A DNA stretch of 49,582 nucleotides from UBA4132 sp037133675 (GTDB taxonomy: Bacteria > Pseudomonadota > Gammaproteobacteria > Methylococcales > Methylomonadaceae), in the NCBI GenBank assembly GCA_037133675.1, contig JBAXNR010000021.1, forward strand, positions 1 to 49,582, written 5' to 3'. The position numbers and the translations under genes are program-made. This document shows, in pieces, positions 16,189 through 25,011 of the stretch. The notes below the pieces were generated by a model. The model was not told the DNA's origin, made no database searches, and saw only the letters and a list, made by a program, of their open reading frames with translations. How positions within the stretch are numbered: position 1 is the first letter of the stretch; the number at the start of each line of letters is the position of its first letter.

Positions 16189-17323
16189 TGTCGGTTTGTT
16201 GTGTGCGGCTGGAAATTCTCGTTCTGATATATTAAAACGTTTATTGCAGGGCGACCGTTCGGGTTTAATCGCCACCAGTGAATTTGGTTTTCCTGCGATT
16301 GTTGGTCAAGTGACAGCGGAATTACCTGAAATAGATTCGCCGTTTTATGCGTGTCGAAATAATCAATTATTGCTGGCGGCGTTAAGTCAAATTAGACCAA
16401 CAGTTGACAGCATGATAGCGAAATTTGACTATGATCGTGTTGGTGTGGTGTTGGGAACAAGTACTTCTGGCGTTAGAAATACGGAACTAGCATTGGCGAG
16501 TGCAATACTGCCCGAACAGTTTCATTATAAACAGCAACAAATAGGTGCAGGTGCAGATTTTCTGGCGGCTTATTTGGGTTTAACTGCACCTGCTTACATG
16601 ATTTCTACCGCTTGTTCATCGAGTGGTAAGGCGTTTGCGTCTGCACGTCGGCTGATTAATCTGGGTGTGTGTGATGCGGTAATTGTTGGCGGTGCTGACA
16701 GTTTGTGCAGTTTGACGCTTCATGGTTTTGCCGCGCTGGAGTCGTTAAGTACAGGGTATTGCAAACCGTTTGGGAAATATCGTAATGGTATTAATATTGG
16801 TGAGGCGGCAAGTTTGTTTGTATTGAGTAAAGAACCTGCGTCGGTGGAGTTATTAGGCATCGGGGCGAGTAGTGATGCGCATCATTTTTCAGCTCCTGAT
16901 CCCGAAGGGACGGCGGTTATCACCGCTATGCAACTGGCTTTAAATGATGCTGGCAAGCAACCCGATGAAGTTGATTATTTGAATCTGCACGGTACGGCGA
17001 CGGTATTAAATGATGCAATGGAAAGCAAAGCCGTGAATGCGTTATTTGGTAGCCACGTTGCCGCCAGTTCTAGCAAAGGTATGACAGGGCATACGCTAGG
17101 CGCGGCGGCAGCATTGGAGCTGGGATTTTGTTGGCTGTTGTTAGTGGATAATGCAGATGGTACATTAATTCCCAATATTAATGATGACGAACTGGATAGT
17201 GAGTTGCCTCTCTTGAATTTAGTAGAAAAAGGAATAACGCTAGGACGTAGTATTACTGTTTGCCAGAGTAATTCTTTTGCTTTTGGCGGCAATAATTTAT
17301 CTATTGTGATTGCAATAACATGA
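16169..17323 (+). CDS. apeO: Beta-ketoacyl-ACP synthase, ApeO-like
   Basis: 384 residues from ATG 16169 (MKLYLNDVGLLCAAGNSRSD); a longer frame from 16052 only translates the previous gene out of frame. It is a thiolase-fold ketosynthase with the full triad: C149 in STACSSSGKA, H274 in LHGTAT and H308 in MTGHTLGAAA. In characterised aryl polyene clusters ApeO pairs with the chain-length-factor-like ApeC to extend the polyene. No ApeC is in the window. The assignment to ApeO rests on position before the DH-KR-KS block. Confidence 0.8.
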   Translation: MKLYLNDVGLLCAAGNSRSDILKRLLQGDRSGLIATSEFGFPAIVGQVTAELPEIDSPFYACRNNQLLLAALSQIRPTVDSMIAKFDYDRVGVVLGTSTSGVRNTELALASAILPEQFHYKQQQIGAGADFLAAYLGLTAPAYMISTACSSSGKAFASARRLINLGVCDAVIVGGADSLCSLTLHGFAALESLSTGYCKPFGKYRNGINIGEAASLFVLSKEPASVELLGIGASSDAHHFSAPDPEGTAVITAMQLALNDAGKQPDEVDYLNLHGTATVLNDAMESKAVNALFGSHVAASSSKGMTGHTLGAAAALELGFCWLLLVDNADGTLIPNINDDELDSELPLLNLVEKGITLGRSITVCQSNSFAFGGNNLSIVIAIT

Positions 17324-17332
17324 GATTTTTTT

Positions 17333-18124
17333 ATGAGTAATATATCTAAAAACCACCATTTTGTCCCTCAATTTTATCTTAAAGGATTTTGCGATGAAAA
17401 AGGCAATATTTTTACATATAAAAAAGAATATGGAAAGATCAAGTATTGGAAAACATCTCAGATACTATATGAAATAAATCTTCATACACTTGAATATAGA
17501 GATGAAAAAACGGTATTAATTGAAAACTTTTATTCAGATATTGAGGGGGAATTTTCAAAATATTTAAATATGTTAAAAGAGAATCCAGATATGTTAATAG
17601 CTATACAGGATCAACCTGAGTTTTTAAAAATAATGAAGCTAATGGTTGCAATTCAATTTTGGCGCACACCTTGCATGAAAGAGCTTTCAAAGGAATATGC
17701 AGAAAATTTGATCGAAATTTACAATAATGCTCAGGACGAAAACAAAAATCTTCTTCCTGATACAAAATTTTTAAAATTTCTTGAAAAAAGATTTAAAAAA
17801 TTTAAGGATGAAAATGCAAGGAAAACCATTCAGTTTATATTTTTACCTATATTAACGTTTGATTTTTCAGATAACCGTAAAGGTAATATTAAATTCATTA
17901 AGAGTGAGACTGATAAAAAATTTATTACCAGTGATAGACCTGTAGTATTTTGTGACTTGAATATGCCTAATAGGCTTAAGCACTTTGAATTCAAAAACTT
18001 TGTTTTTCCAATATCAAAAGACCTGATGATGCTAACTACAGAAAACGTAAAAACCATTGAAGAGTTAAATATGTTGATAATTGAAAGAGCTGATAAAGTT
18101 GTTGTCGCTTCTTCTAATGAATAG
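17333..18124 (+). CDS. DUF4238 protein inserted in the pigment cluster
   Basis: 263 residues. The N-terminus has the DUF4238 signature HHFVPQFYLKGF. The rest is lysine-, asparagine- and phenylalanine-rich, with a late block FITSDRPVVFCDLN and FVFPISKDLMMLTTENV. The family is widespread, patchy and of unknown function. The gene is visibly more AT-rich than the genes on either side and splits the ApeO and ApeP equivalents, so it looks like a later acquisition. No signal peptide. It has nothing obvious to do with polyene synthesis. Confidence 0.85.
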   Translation: MSNISKNHHFVPQFYLKGFCDEKGNIFTYKKEYGKIKYWKTSQILYEINLHTLEYRDEKTVLIENFYSDIEGEFSKYLNMLKENPDMLIAIQDQPEFLKIMKLMVAIQFWRTPCMKELSKEYAENLIEIYNNAQDENKNLLPDTKFLKFLEKRFKKFKDENARKTIQFIFLPILTFDFSDNRKGNIKFIKSETDKKFITSDRPVVFCDLNMPNRLKHFEFKNFVFPISKDLMMLTTENVKTIEELNMLIIERADKVVVASSNE

Positions 18125-18141
18125 TTGGAAAGTATCAAATT

Positions 18142-18588
18142 TTGAGTACATCTGATTTGATAAATTATAGTGATATAGCCGAACTTATCCCCCACAGCGG
18201 GCGCATGGTGTTACTGGATCGCATCATTGATTTTGACGAACAATCTTTATGCGCTGAACTAACAGTGCGTGATGACGGCTTGCTGGGTGATAACAAAAGC
18301 GTACCTGCTTATGCGGGGATTGAATACATGGCACAAGCCATTGCCGCTTATGCAGGTATTCAGGCACAACAAGCGGGAGAACCGATAAAAATAGGTTTTT
18401 TATTGGGAACACGCCGTTACACCAGCAATGTCGGCAGTTTTGCGGTCGGTACACACCTGAACATACACATAAAAAATATTATGCAGGACGAAAAATTGGG
18501 GGTGTTTGACTGTAAAATCAACGCCACAGGCATTGAAGTTATTGCCAATCTCACCGTCTACCAACCGCCAACCATACAGACATCATGA
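18142..18588 (+). CDS. apeP: Hotdog-fold 3-hydroxyacyl-ACP dehydratase, ApeP-like
   Basis: 148 residues. LIPHSGRMVLLDRII near residues 15-29 is the hotdog dehydratase entry motif, and AYAGIEYMAQAIAAYAG is the substrate-tunnel helix. Dehydrates 3-hydroxyacyl-ACP to enoyl-ACP during polyene extension, in known systems as a heterodimer with ApeI. The start is probably TTG at 18142, since the next ATG would cut into the conserved PHSGRM block. It overlaps the ketoreductase by four bases. Confidence 0.83.
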   Translation: MSTSDLINYSDIAELIPHSGRMVLLDRIIDFDEQSLCAELTVRDDGLLGDNKSVPAYAGIEYMAQAIAAYAGIQAQQAGEPIKIGFLLGTRRYTSNVGSFAVGTHLNIHIKNIMQDEKLGVFDCKINATGIEVIANLTVYQPPTIQTS

Positions 18589-19310
18589 AAAAAACCATTT
18601 TAGTCACAGGTTCAAGTCGGGGTATCGGTAAAGCGATTGCCTTATATCTCGCCAGACAAGGCTTTGACTTAGTAATACATTGTCGTAGCCAAACCGCACA
18701 GGCGCGTGAGGTTATCGCGGAAATTGAACAACTGGGGCAATCAGCACGGCTATTACAGTTTGATATAGCCAATCGTGAACAATGTGCTGAACAGCTCACG
18801 CAAGATATGGACACGCATGAGGCTTATTACGGCGTAGTGTGTAATGCGGGTATTACCGCTGACAATGCGTTTCCATCATTAACGGGTGAAGAATGGGACA
18901 GTGTGATACACACCAATCTGGACAGCTTTTATAACGTCTTACAGCCTGTCATCATGCCGATGATAAGACGGCGCAAAGCGGGGCGTATTGTGACTTTGTC
19001 CTCCGTATCAGGGCTGATGGGCAATCGTGGGCAAGTCAATTACAGTGCAGCAAAAGCGGGTATCATCGGCGCGACCAAAGCACTGGCGTTAGAGCTGGCA
19101 AAACGTGATATTACCGTTAATTGCGTTGCACCTGGCTTAATTGAATCGGAAATGCTCGATAATTTACCAGTGGATGAAATCAAAAAAATGATCCCCGCTC
19201 GCAGAGTTGGCAATCCAAAAGAAGTCGCCGCCGCAGTGGCTTTTTTAATGTCGGAAGATGCGGGTTATATCACGCGGCAGGTTATTTCAGTCAACGGAGG
19301 CTTATGTTGA
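18585..19310 (+). CDS. apeQ: 3-oxoacyl-ACP reductase (FabG/ApeQ-like)
   Basis: 241 residues, short-chain dehydrogenase. Cofactor loop TGSSRGIG near residues 8-15, the catalytic serine in LSSVSG and the YxxxK pair (Y153, K157) in NYSAAKAG. It reduces 3-ketoacyl-ACP with NADPH. GLIESEMLDNLP and the C-terminal ITRQVISVNGGLC are typical of FabG. Here it serves the aryl polyene pathway, judged from its position between the dehydratase and the second ketosynthase, with ATGA-type coupling upstream and a seven-base overlap downstream. Confidence 0.92.
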   Translation: MKKTILVTGSSRGIGKAIALYLARQGFDLVIHCRSQTAQAREVIAEIEQLGQSARLLQFDIANREQCAEQLTQDMDTHEAYYGVVCNAGITADNAFPSLTGEEWDSVIHTNLDSFYNVLQPVIMPMIRRRKAGRIVTLSSVSGLMGNRGQVNYSAAKAGIIGATKALALELAKRDITVNCVAPGLIESEMLDNLPVDEIKKMIPARRVGNPKEVAAAVAFLMSEDAGYITRQVISVNGGLC

Positions 19311-20551
19311 AACGAGTGGTTGTAACAGGCATGGCAGGCATTTCACCGATAGGCAATGACTGGCAACAAATCGCCGCACGGCTTAAAAGCCAATCAACAG
19401 GCATTCAAACCATACACGATTGGGATAAATACGACGGTTTAAATACCCGTTTAGCCGCCCCCGCTGATTTTACGAGACCTGCACATTATTCCAGAAAACA
19501 AACGCGCAGTATGGGACGTGTGGCGTTAATGGCAACTTACGCTACCGAATTGGCACTTATCGATGCGGGTTTATTGAACAATCCTTGTCTTAACAGCGGA
19601 CAAGTGGGCATTGCTTATGGCAGTTCGGCGGGTAGTTTTGACGCACTGAGCGAATTTGGCAATATGCTACTCAATCATACGGTGAACGGTCTTAATGCCA
19701 CTTCGTATATTCGGATGATGGCGCATACCACAGCGGTCAATATTGGCTTGTTTTTTGGCATTAATGGACGCATCTATACGACTTCCAGTGCCTGTACTTC
19801 TGGCAGTCAGGGTATCGGTTATGCGTATGAAGCCATTAAACACGGCTATCAAATGTTGATGGTCGCAGGTGGTGCAGAAGAACTTAGCCCATCAGAAGCG
19901 GCTGTGTTTGATACTCTATTTGCCACCAGTCTGCGTAATGAAACGCCTGAAAAAAGCCCCAGACCGTTTGATCGTGATCGTGATGGTTTAGTCATAGGGG
20001 AGGGCGCAGGAACATTAATTCTCGAAGAGCGCGAACACGCACTAGCACGCGGTGCGCGTATTTATGCGGAACTGGTTGGCTTCGGCACTAATTCAGACGG
20101 TCTGCATGTCACGCAACCTGACTGTAACAGTATGCAAACGGCTATGCGGCTAGCGTTACAAAATGCACACACAGACGCATCCGCTATTGGTTATATCAGC
20201 GCACATGGCACGGCGACTACGCATGGTGATGTCGCCGAAAGTCATGCCACCGCCGCTGTATTCGGTACACATACGCCTATCAGTTCATTGAAAAGTTTTA
20301 CTGGTCATACTCTGGGTGCTTGTGGCGCGTTGGAAGCATGGACGGTAATCAACATGATGAATGAAGGCTGGTTTCATGCTACCGCTAATCTTGATAATAT
20401 CGATCCTGCCTGTGCGCCGCTGGATTATATTAAAGGCGATATTAGACCATTAGACTGCGATTATGTTATGAGCAATAATTTTGCATTTGGCGGTATCAAC
20501 ACCAGCCTAATTTTTAAACGCACGACATACCGATTAGGAAAATACAATTAG
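19304..20551 (+). CDS. apeR: Beta-ketoacyl-ACP synthase II-like, ApeR-like
   Basis: 415 residues, FabF-type. Catalytic triad: C164 in SSACTSGSQG, H301 in AHGTATTHGD and H335 in FTGHTLGACGALE. NNFAFGGINTSLIF closes the fold. In aryl polyene systems ApeR is the homodimeric ketosynthase acting beside ApeO/ApeC. This gene ends the recognisable cluster; carrier proteins, the AMP ligase, ammonia lyase, LolA and the exporter are not in the window. Confidence 0.88.
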   Translation: MLKRVVVTGMAGISPIGNDWQQIAARLKSQSTGIQTIHDWDKYDGLNTRLAAPADFTRPAHYSRKQTRSMGRVALMATYATELALIDAGLLNNPCLNSGQVGIAYGSSAGSFDALSEFGNMLLNHTVNGLNATSYIRMMAHTTAVNIGLFFGINGRIYTTSSACTSGSQGIGYAYEAIKHGYQMLMVAGGAEELSPSEAAVFDTLFATSLRNETPEKSPRPFDRDRDGLVIGEGAGTLILEEREHALARGARIYAELVGFGTNSDGLHVTQPDCNSMQTAMRLALQNAHTDASAIGYISAHGTATTHGDVAESHATAAVFGTHTPISSLKSFTGHTLGACGALEAWTVINMMNEGWFHATANLDNIDPACAPLDYIKGDIRPLDCDYVMSNNFAFGGINTSLIFKRTTYRLGKYN

Positions 20552-20733
20552 TGAGTTATTGGGCGACTTGTCCAATATGTAAAAATACACTACAGCGTAA
20601 TGTCAGAATTTATGTAGAAAATAGCGATAGGGAAATTCATCATCTAATTGGTCGTTGCGCAGAATCACCGGCTGAACACGTTTATAGTTTTGACAGTATT
20701 ACTCGAATCAGAATCACGAATCCGCTCTTATAA
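20551..20733 (+). CDS. Small zinc-ribbon-like protein
   Basis: 60 residues from a GTG that shares a base with the preceding TAG stop. It has a CPIC pair near the N-terminus and a further cysteine (GRCAESP), so metal binding is possible but only three cysteines are seen. Likely cotranscribed with the ketosynthase. I do not recognise it. The coding call rests on tight coupling and the compact frame. Confidence 0.5.
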   Translation: MSYWATCPICKNTLQRNVRIYVENSDREIHHLIGRCAESPAEHVYSFDSITRIRITNPLL

Positions 20734-20753
20734 TCGCTCACTACATAACTTCG

Positions 20754-20791
20754 CATAATGTATATTATGTTAAATTAAAAGTATCTTTTAA
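20754..20791. terminator. AT-rich hairpins between convergent genes
   Basis: CATAAT/ATTATG (20754-20769) and TTAAAAG/CTTTTAA (20775-20791) form two small stems between the pigment cluster end and the oppositely oriented PilT-type gene. They are AT-rich and weak; a terminator role is only a guess. Confidence 0.3.
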
Positions 20792-20847
20792 CGAACCTAT
20801 TAAAAACCACTCCTCCCGCCAATAATTAAAGATTTCTAAAGATAGAC

Positions 20848-22296
20848 TTAACCAAATGTCATTTTGGCTTCTAAGTCATTTCGTGAATCAGCATTTTTTA
20901 GTGCTTCTTCCATGCTAATTTTTCCTGCTTTATAAAGATCATGCAAAGCATCATCAAATGTTTTCATACCTTTGCTACCACTGGTTTTCATCGCTTCTTT
21001 AATTTCATTTAACTCGCCTTTTAAAATTAAACTAGATACATGTGGCGTATTAATCATTACTTCAATGGCTGCACAGCGTTTTCCTTGTAAGTCAGGAATT
21101 AAACGCTGAGAAACAACGCCATTTAAGTTCGTTGCAATATCCATGAATAATTGTCTGTGTTGAACGTGTGGAAACATATTGATGATACGATCCATCGCTT
21201 GGTTGGCATTATTTGCGTGTAAAGTTGAAATACACAAATGCCCTGTGTTGGCTAGTTCTAGCGCAGCTTCCATTGTTTCTCTGTCACGAATTTCACCGAT
21301 TAAAATAACATCGGGGGCTTCACGCAAGCTGGCTTTCAATGCCCTTGCATAAGAAGCAGTATCAATGCCAACTTCACGTTGGTTCATGATGGACATGAGG
21401 TTAGGATGTGAGAATTCTACGGGGTCTTCAATGGTGAGAATATGCCCTGCCACATTTGCATTGCGGTGATTAATCATTGCTGCTAGTGTGGTTGATTTTC
21501 CAGAACCTGTCGCGCCTACCATTAATAATAAGCCGCGTTTTGCCATGATGAGTTCTAATAAAATTTCGGGTAGCCCCATGCTTTCAGCAGTAGGAATAAC
21601 CGATGGAATTAGCCGCATAACCAAACCAACGGTTTTACGTTGATAAAAAGCATTGGCTCGAAAACGCGCACTACCATCGGGCATAGCGATAGCAAAATCT
21701 AGGTCTTTAGTGGATTGAAATTCGTCAATTTGCTCTTGCGTCATAATACTCAGCGTGGCTGATTTTGTTAGCTCAGGCGTGAGTAAAAAATCGTCCAATT
21801 TAACTGCTCTTCCAAAAACCTTCGCTTTAACAGGCGAATCAACTGTTAAAAATAGATCAGATGCACCCAGTTCAATTATTTTTTTCAAATACGGTAGGAG
21901 GTCTAAGTTACCTATCGGTGCTTTACCTAATACTTCAATAGGTTTATTTTCTTTGATGCTCTGAATTTCATCAGTACTATAAGCTTTGATTAGCAACGAT
22001 AAGCCATTGTCTTCTACTTCAATATGAACGTTAAAATACTCGTCATCAGGCGTAATGTAGTCAATGGTTACTTTACTAGACTTAATCAGAGTGTTTTTTT
22101 GCTTTTCAGTGAGCATACTGAAAGCAATTTGATCCGTCATGGCATCAGTTAACTCTGTTTTGCCCAAGGGTTTATTTTCACCAGCTAAACAAAGCATGAT
22201 TGGCGAACCTACCTTCAAGGACAAATAATCTGCCTTTTTTTCTAACATTAATCTTAAAAAAGGTTTTAAATCGATGGTGTTTACTGGCTTAAGCAT
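20848..22296 (-). CDS. PilT/PilU-family ATPase with a duplicated N-terminal domain
   Basis: 482 residues, about 100-120 longer than PilT or PilU. Residues about 9-113 (DLKPFLRLMLEKKADYLSLK onward) look like a second copy of the PilT N-terminal PAS-like domain. The standard one follows at about 132-230 (DLLPYLKKIIELGASDLFLT). Then comes the RecA-like ATPase: Walker A GATGSGKST near residues 256-264, ITIEDPVEFSHP, Walker B DVILIGEIRD, and the His box HLCISTLHANN. Acts as an inner-membrane-associated hexamer in type IV pilus retraction. The second, complete N-domain and ATPase argue for function. A paralogue, not the normal pilT. Confidence 0.88.
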   Translation of the reverse strand: MLKPVNTIDLKPFLRLMLEKKADYLSLKVGSPIMLCLAGENKPLGKTELTDAMTDQIAFSMLTEKQKNTLIKSSKVTIDYITPDDEYFNVHIEVEDNGLSLLIKAYSTDEIQSIKENKPIEVLGKAPIGNLDLLPYLKKIIELGASDLFLTVDSPVKAKVFGRAVKLDDFLLTPELTKSATLSIMTQEQIDEFQSTKDLDFAIAMPDGSARFRANAFYQRKTVGLVMRLIPSVIPTAESMGLPEILLELIMAKRGLLLMVGATGSGKSTTLAAMINHRNANVAGHILTIEDPVEFSHPNLMSIMNQREVGIDTASYARALKASLREAPDVILIGEIRDRETMEAALELANTGHLCISTLHANNANQAMDRIINMFPHVQHRQLFMDIATNLNGVVSQRLIPDLQGKRCAAIEVMINTPHVSSLILKGELNEIKEAMKTSGSKGMKTFDDALHDLYKAGKISMEEALKNADSRNDLEAKMTFG

Positions 22297-22377
22297 AATA
22301 AATGGATAAATACTGTGGGTGGTAAAACAAGATTATTGCATCATATCAATGTATTGCTGATGAATTATATTTTATAT

Positions 22378-23517
22378 TTATTCATCTTCATCTTCCTCTT
22401 TGTTCTCTAATGACAATCCACCTTGACTTAAATCGCCACCTTCAGCCAATTTAATTTGTAGGCGTAATTCATTAGTCGAGTCCGCGTTTCTTAAGGCCTC
22501 TTCGTAATTTATTTTGCCGCTGTGATATAGATCAAACAAGGCTTGGTCAAAGGTTTGCATTCCTAATTCACGCGATTTTTTCATAATAGGCTTAATACTA
22601 GAGCCTTCGCCTTTGGCAATTAAATCTGAAATTAACGGCGTATTTAACAAAATTTCAATCGCAGCGCATCGCCCGCCATCAACAGTTTTTACCAGACGCT
22701 GGGAAACGATAGCGCGTAAATTAACCGAAAGATCTTGCATTAATTTGACTTGTGTTTCAGTTGGGAAAAATCCCAATACCCGATCAATTGCTTGATTGGC
22801 ATTGTTAGCGTGCAGTGTAGCCATTGCCAAATGCCCTGTTTGGGCGAATTCAAGTCCAAAATTCATAATTTCCGCATCACGAATTTCTCCAAGCAGAATC
22901 ACATCTGGAGCTTGTCGCAGAGTATTGTGTAAGGCAATCTCCCAGCTTTTGGTATCCACACCGACTTCTCTTTGCATCATCACGCAGTTTTTATGCGGAT
23001 GCACATATTCGATAGGGTCTTCTATGGTAATAATATGACCATAACTATTTTCATTGCGGTAATCAACCATCGCCGCCATTGAAGTCGATTTACCAGAACC
23101 TGTACCACCGACCATGATAATTAAGCCATTTTTCGCCATAATTACGTCTTTTAAAACGGCTGGCAGTCCTAGTTTATCAAAATTGGGTATTTCGGCAGCG
23201 ATTACTCGCATTACCAAGCCCTGACAACCCTGCTGAACAAACGCATTAACGCGAAAACGCCCCAGATTTGGGGGCGCAATAGCAAAATTACATTCCTGTG
23301 TGGATTCAAATTCCTTAAGCTGTTTATCATTCATAATGCACTGCGTAACTGCTTTGGCATCATTCGGCGATAAAGGCTGTTTTGACATAGGTATCATTTT
23401 GCCTTTAATTTTTACCGCTGGTGGAAAACCAGCAGTAATAAACAAGTCAGAGCCGTCTTTTTCCAGCATTAGCCTAAGCAATTTAATAATGAAGGACATT
23501 GCTTCATTTTTTTCCAT
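22378..23517 (-). CDS. pilU: Type IV pilus retraction ATPase PilU
   Basis: 379 residues, the length of PilU. N-terminal PAS-like domain (LMLEKDGSDLFITAGFPP), Walker A GGTGSGKST near 135-143, ITIEDPIEYVHP, DVILLGEIRD and HLAMATLHANNANQ. The acidic tail (ENKEEDEDE) is of the PilU kind. PilU assists PilT in pulling back type IV pili and does not replace it. The start has AGGA upstream. The two retraction ATPases form a minus-strand pair 81 bases apart, and no classical PilT is present in the window. Confidence 0.88.
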   Translation of the reverse strand: MEKNEAMSFIIKLLRLMLEKDGSDLFITAGFPPAVKIKGKMIPMSKQPLSPNDAKAVTQCIMNDKQLKEFESTQECNFAIAPPNLGRFRVNAFVQQGCQGLVMRVIAAEIPNFDKLGLPAVLKDVIMAKNGLIIMVGGTGSGKSTSMAAMVDYRNENSYGHIITIEDPIEYVHPHKNCVMMQREVGVDTKSWEIALHNTLRQAPDVILLGEIRDAEIMNFGLEFAQTGHLAMATLHANNANQAIDRVLGFFPTETQVKLMQDLSVNLRAIVSQRLVKTVDGGRCAAIEILLNTPLISDLIAKGEGSSIKPIMKKSRELGMQTFDQALFDLYHSGKINYEEALRNADSTNELRLQIKLAEGGDLSQGGLSLENKEEDEDE

Positions 23518-23587
23518 GAGTATTTCCTATTTATTTCATTGTGGACGACTATTTTCGATTAAGAATATTGAAAACCTAACACAATTG

Positions 23588-24814
23588 TTAACCTTCACTG
23601 CCCTGCTCTAACTTAAATGCCGCATGTAACGCTCTTACCGCGAGTTCCAAATATTTCTCATCGACCACCACCGAAATTTTAATTTCTGATGTAGAAATCA
23701 TGCGAATATTAATGCCCTCAACCGCCAGCGTTTGAAACATAGTGCTGGCAATACCTGCATGAGAGCGCATACCGACACCTACAATCGACACCTTCACAAT
23801 GCTATTATCACCTGCCACTTTTCTTGCACCTAAAGTAACACAAGTTTGCTCCAATAAGGTTTTAGCACGTTGGTAATCGTTGCGATGCACTGTAAAGGTG
23901 AAATCCGTGGTCGCATCTTCGGCAATATTTTGAATAATCATATCCACTTCAATATTCGCGTCAGCAATCGGACCTAAAATTTTAAACGCTACCCCAGGTA
24001 AATCAGGTACGCCTGTGATGGTCAATTTTGCCTCATCTCGATTAAAAGCAATGCCTGAAATTAACGCACTTTCCATTTGTGATTCCTCGTAAGTAATGAG
24101 TGTGCCACACCCATCTTTAAATGATGATAATACCCGCAACGCAACATTATACTTGCCTGCAAACTCCACTGACCTAATTTGCAATACTTTTGAACCTAAA
24201 CTTGCCATTTCCAGCATTTCTTCAAACGTGATTCTATCCAAACGGCGAGCTTTCGGTTCTACTCTAGGGTCTGTGGTATAAACCCCATCGACATCAGTAT
24301 AAATATGACATTCATCAGCTTTTAAGGCAGCGGCTAACGCGACCGCCGTAGTATCTGAACCGCCGCGACCCAAGGTGGTGATGTTATCGTCTTCATCAAC
24401 GCCCTGAAAACCTGCCACCACCACAACTTTACCCTCATTAAGATGGTTACGAATTCGAACATCATCAATTTTACGAATACGCGCTTTAGTATAGCTACTA
24501 TCCGTTAATATTTTGACCTGACTACCCGTATAAGAACAGGCATCACAACCCAGTTCATGCAACGCCATACTCAATAACGCCACAGTTACCTGCTCGCCCG
24601 TGGAAATTAAAACATCCAATTCCCGTTCGGTAGGATACACCTGCATTTGTTTTGCCAAGCCGATTAAACGATTCGTTTCGCCGCTCATTGCCGACAAAAC
24701 CACCACAATTTGATCGCCCAAGTCATGAGCTTTTTTTACTTTTTCAGCGACAGCTTTTATACGCTCGACATTACCGACCGATGTGCCGCCAAATTTATAG
24801 ACATAAAGTGCCAT
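23588..24814 (-). CDS. lysC: Aspartate kinase
   Basis: 408 residues, monofunctional aspartokinase. It phosphorylates aspartate for lysine, threonine, methionine and diaminopimelate synthesis. The N-terminal kinase motif is YKFGGTSVG, with TLGRGGSDTTAVALAAAL and the EVYTDVDGV-type block (HIYTDVDGVYTTDP). Two C-terminal ACT domains follow (GVPDLPGVAFKI and SIVGVGMRSHAGIAS), the site of feedback inhibition. In related genomes it follows alaS; here an accessory insert of about 3 kb separates them. Confidence 0.96.
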   Translation of the reverse strand: MALYVYKFGGTSVGNVERIKAVAEKVKKAHDLGDQIVVVLSAMSGETNRLIGLAKQMQVYPTERELDVLISTGEQVTVALLSMALHELGCDACSYTGSQVKILTDSSYTKARIRKIDDVRIRNHLNEGKVVVVAGFQGVDEDDNITTLGRGGSDTTAVALAAALKADECHIYTDVDGVYTTDPRVEPKARRLDRITFEEMLEMASLGSKVLQIRSVEFAGKYNVALRVLSSFKDGCGTLITYEESQMESALISGIAFNRDEAKLTITGVPDLPGVAFKILGPIADANIEVDMIIQNIAEDATTDFTFTVHRNDYQRAKTLLEQTCVTLGARKVAGDNSIVKVSIVGVGMRSHAGIASTMFQTLAVEGINIRMISTSEIKISVVVDEKYLELAVRALHAAFKLEQGSEG

Positions 24815-25011
24815 TTTTAAACCTGTTGTGTGTTATTTTTTGCGAAGCATTATGAAGAGACTCTTCCAGTTCGCTATGGTAAAAGTTTTTTATGTGTGTT
24901 AATACGGTATTATAAAGGTATAAGCCACGTTATACGCGCATAATGCCAAATTTTTGATCGGCTATTTTACTTGATTGTACTGCGGTAAATCTTATCGCAT
25001 TTAGGCATGGC

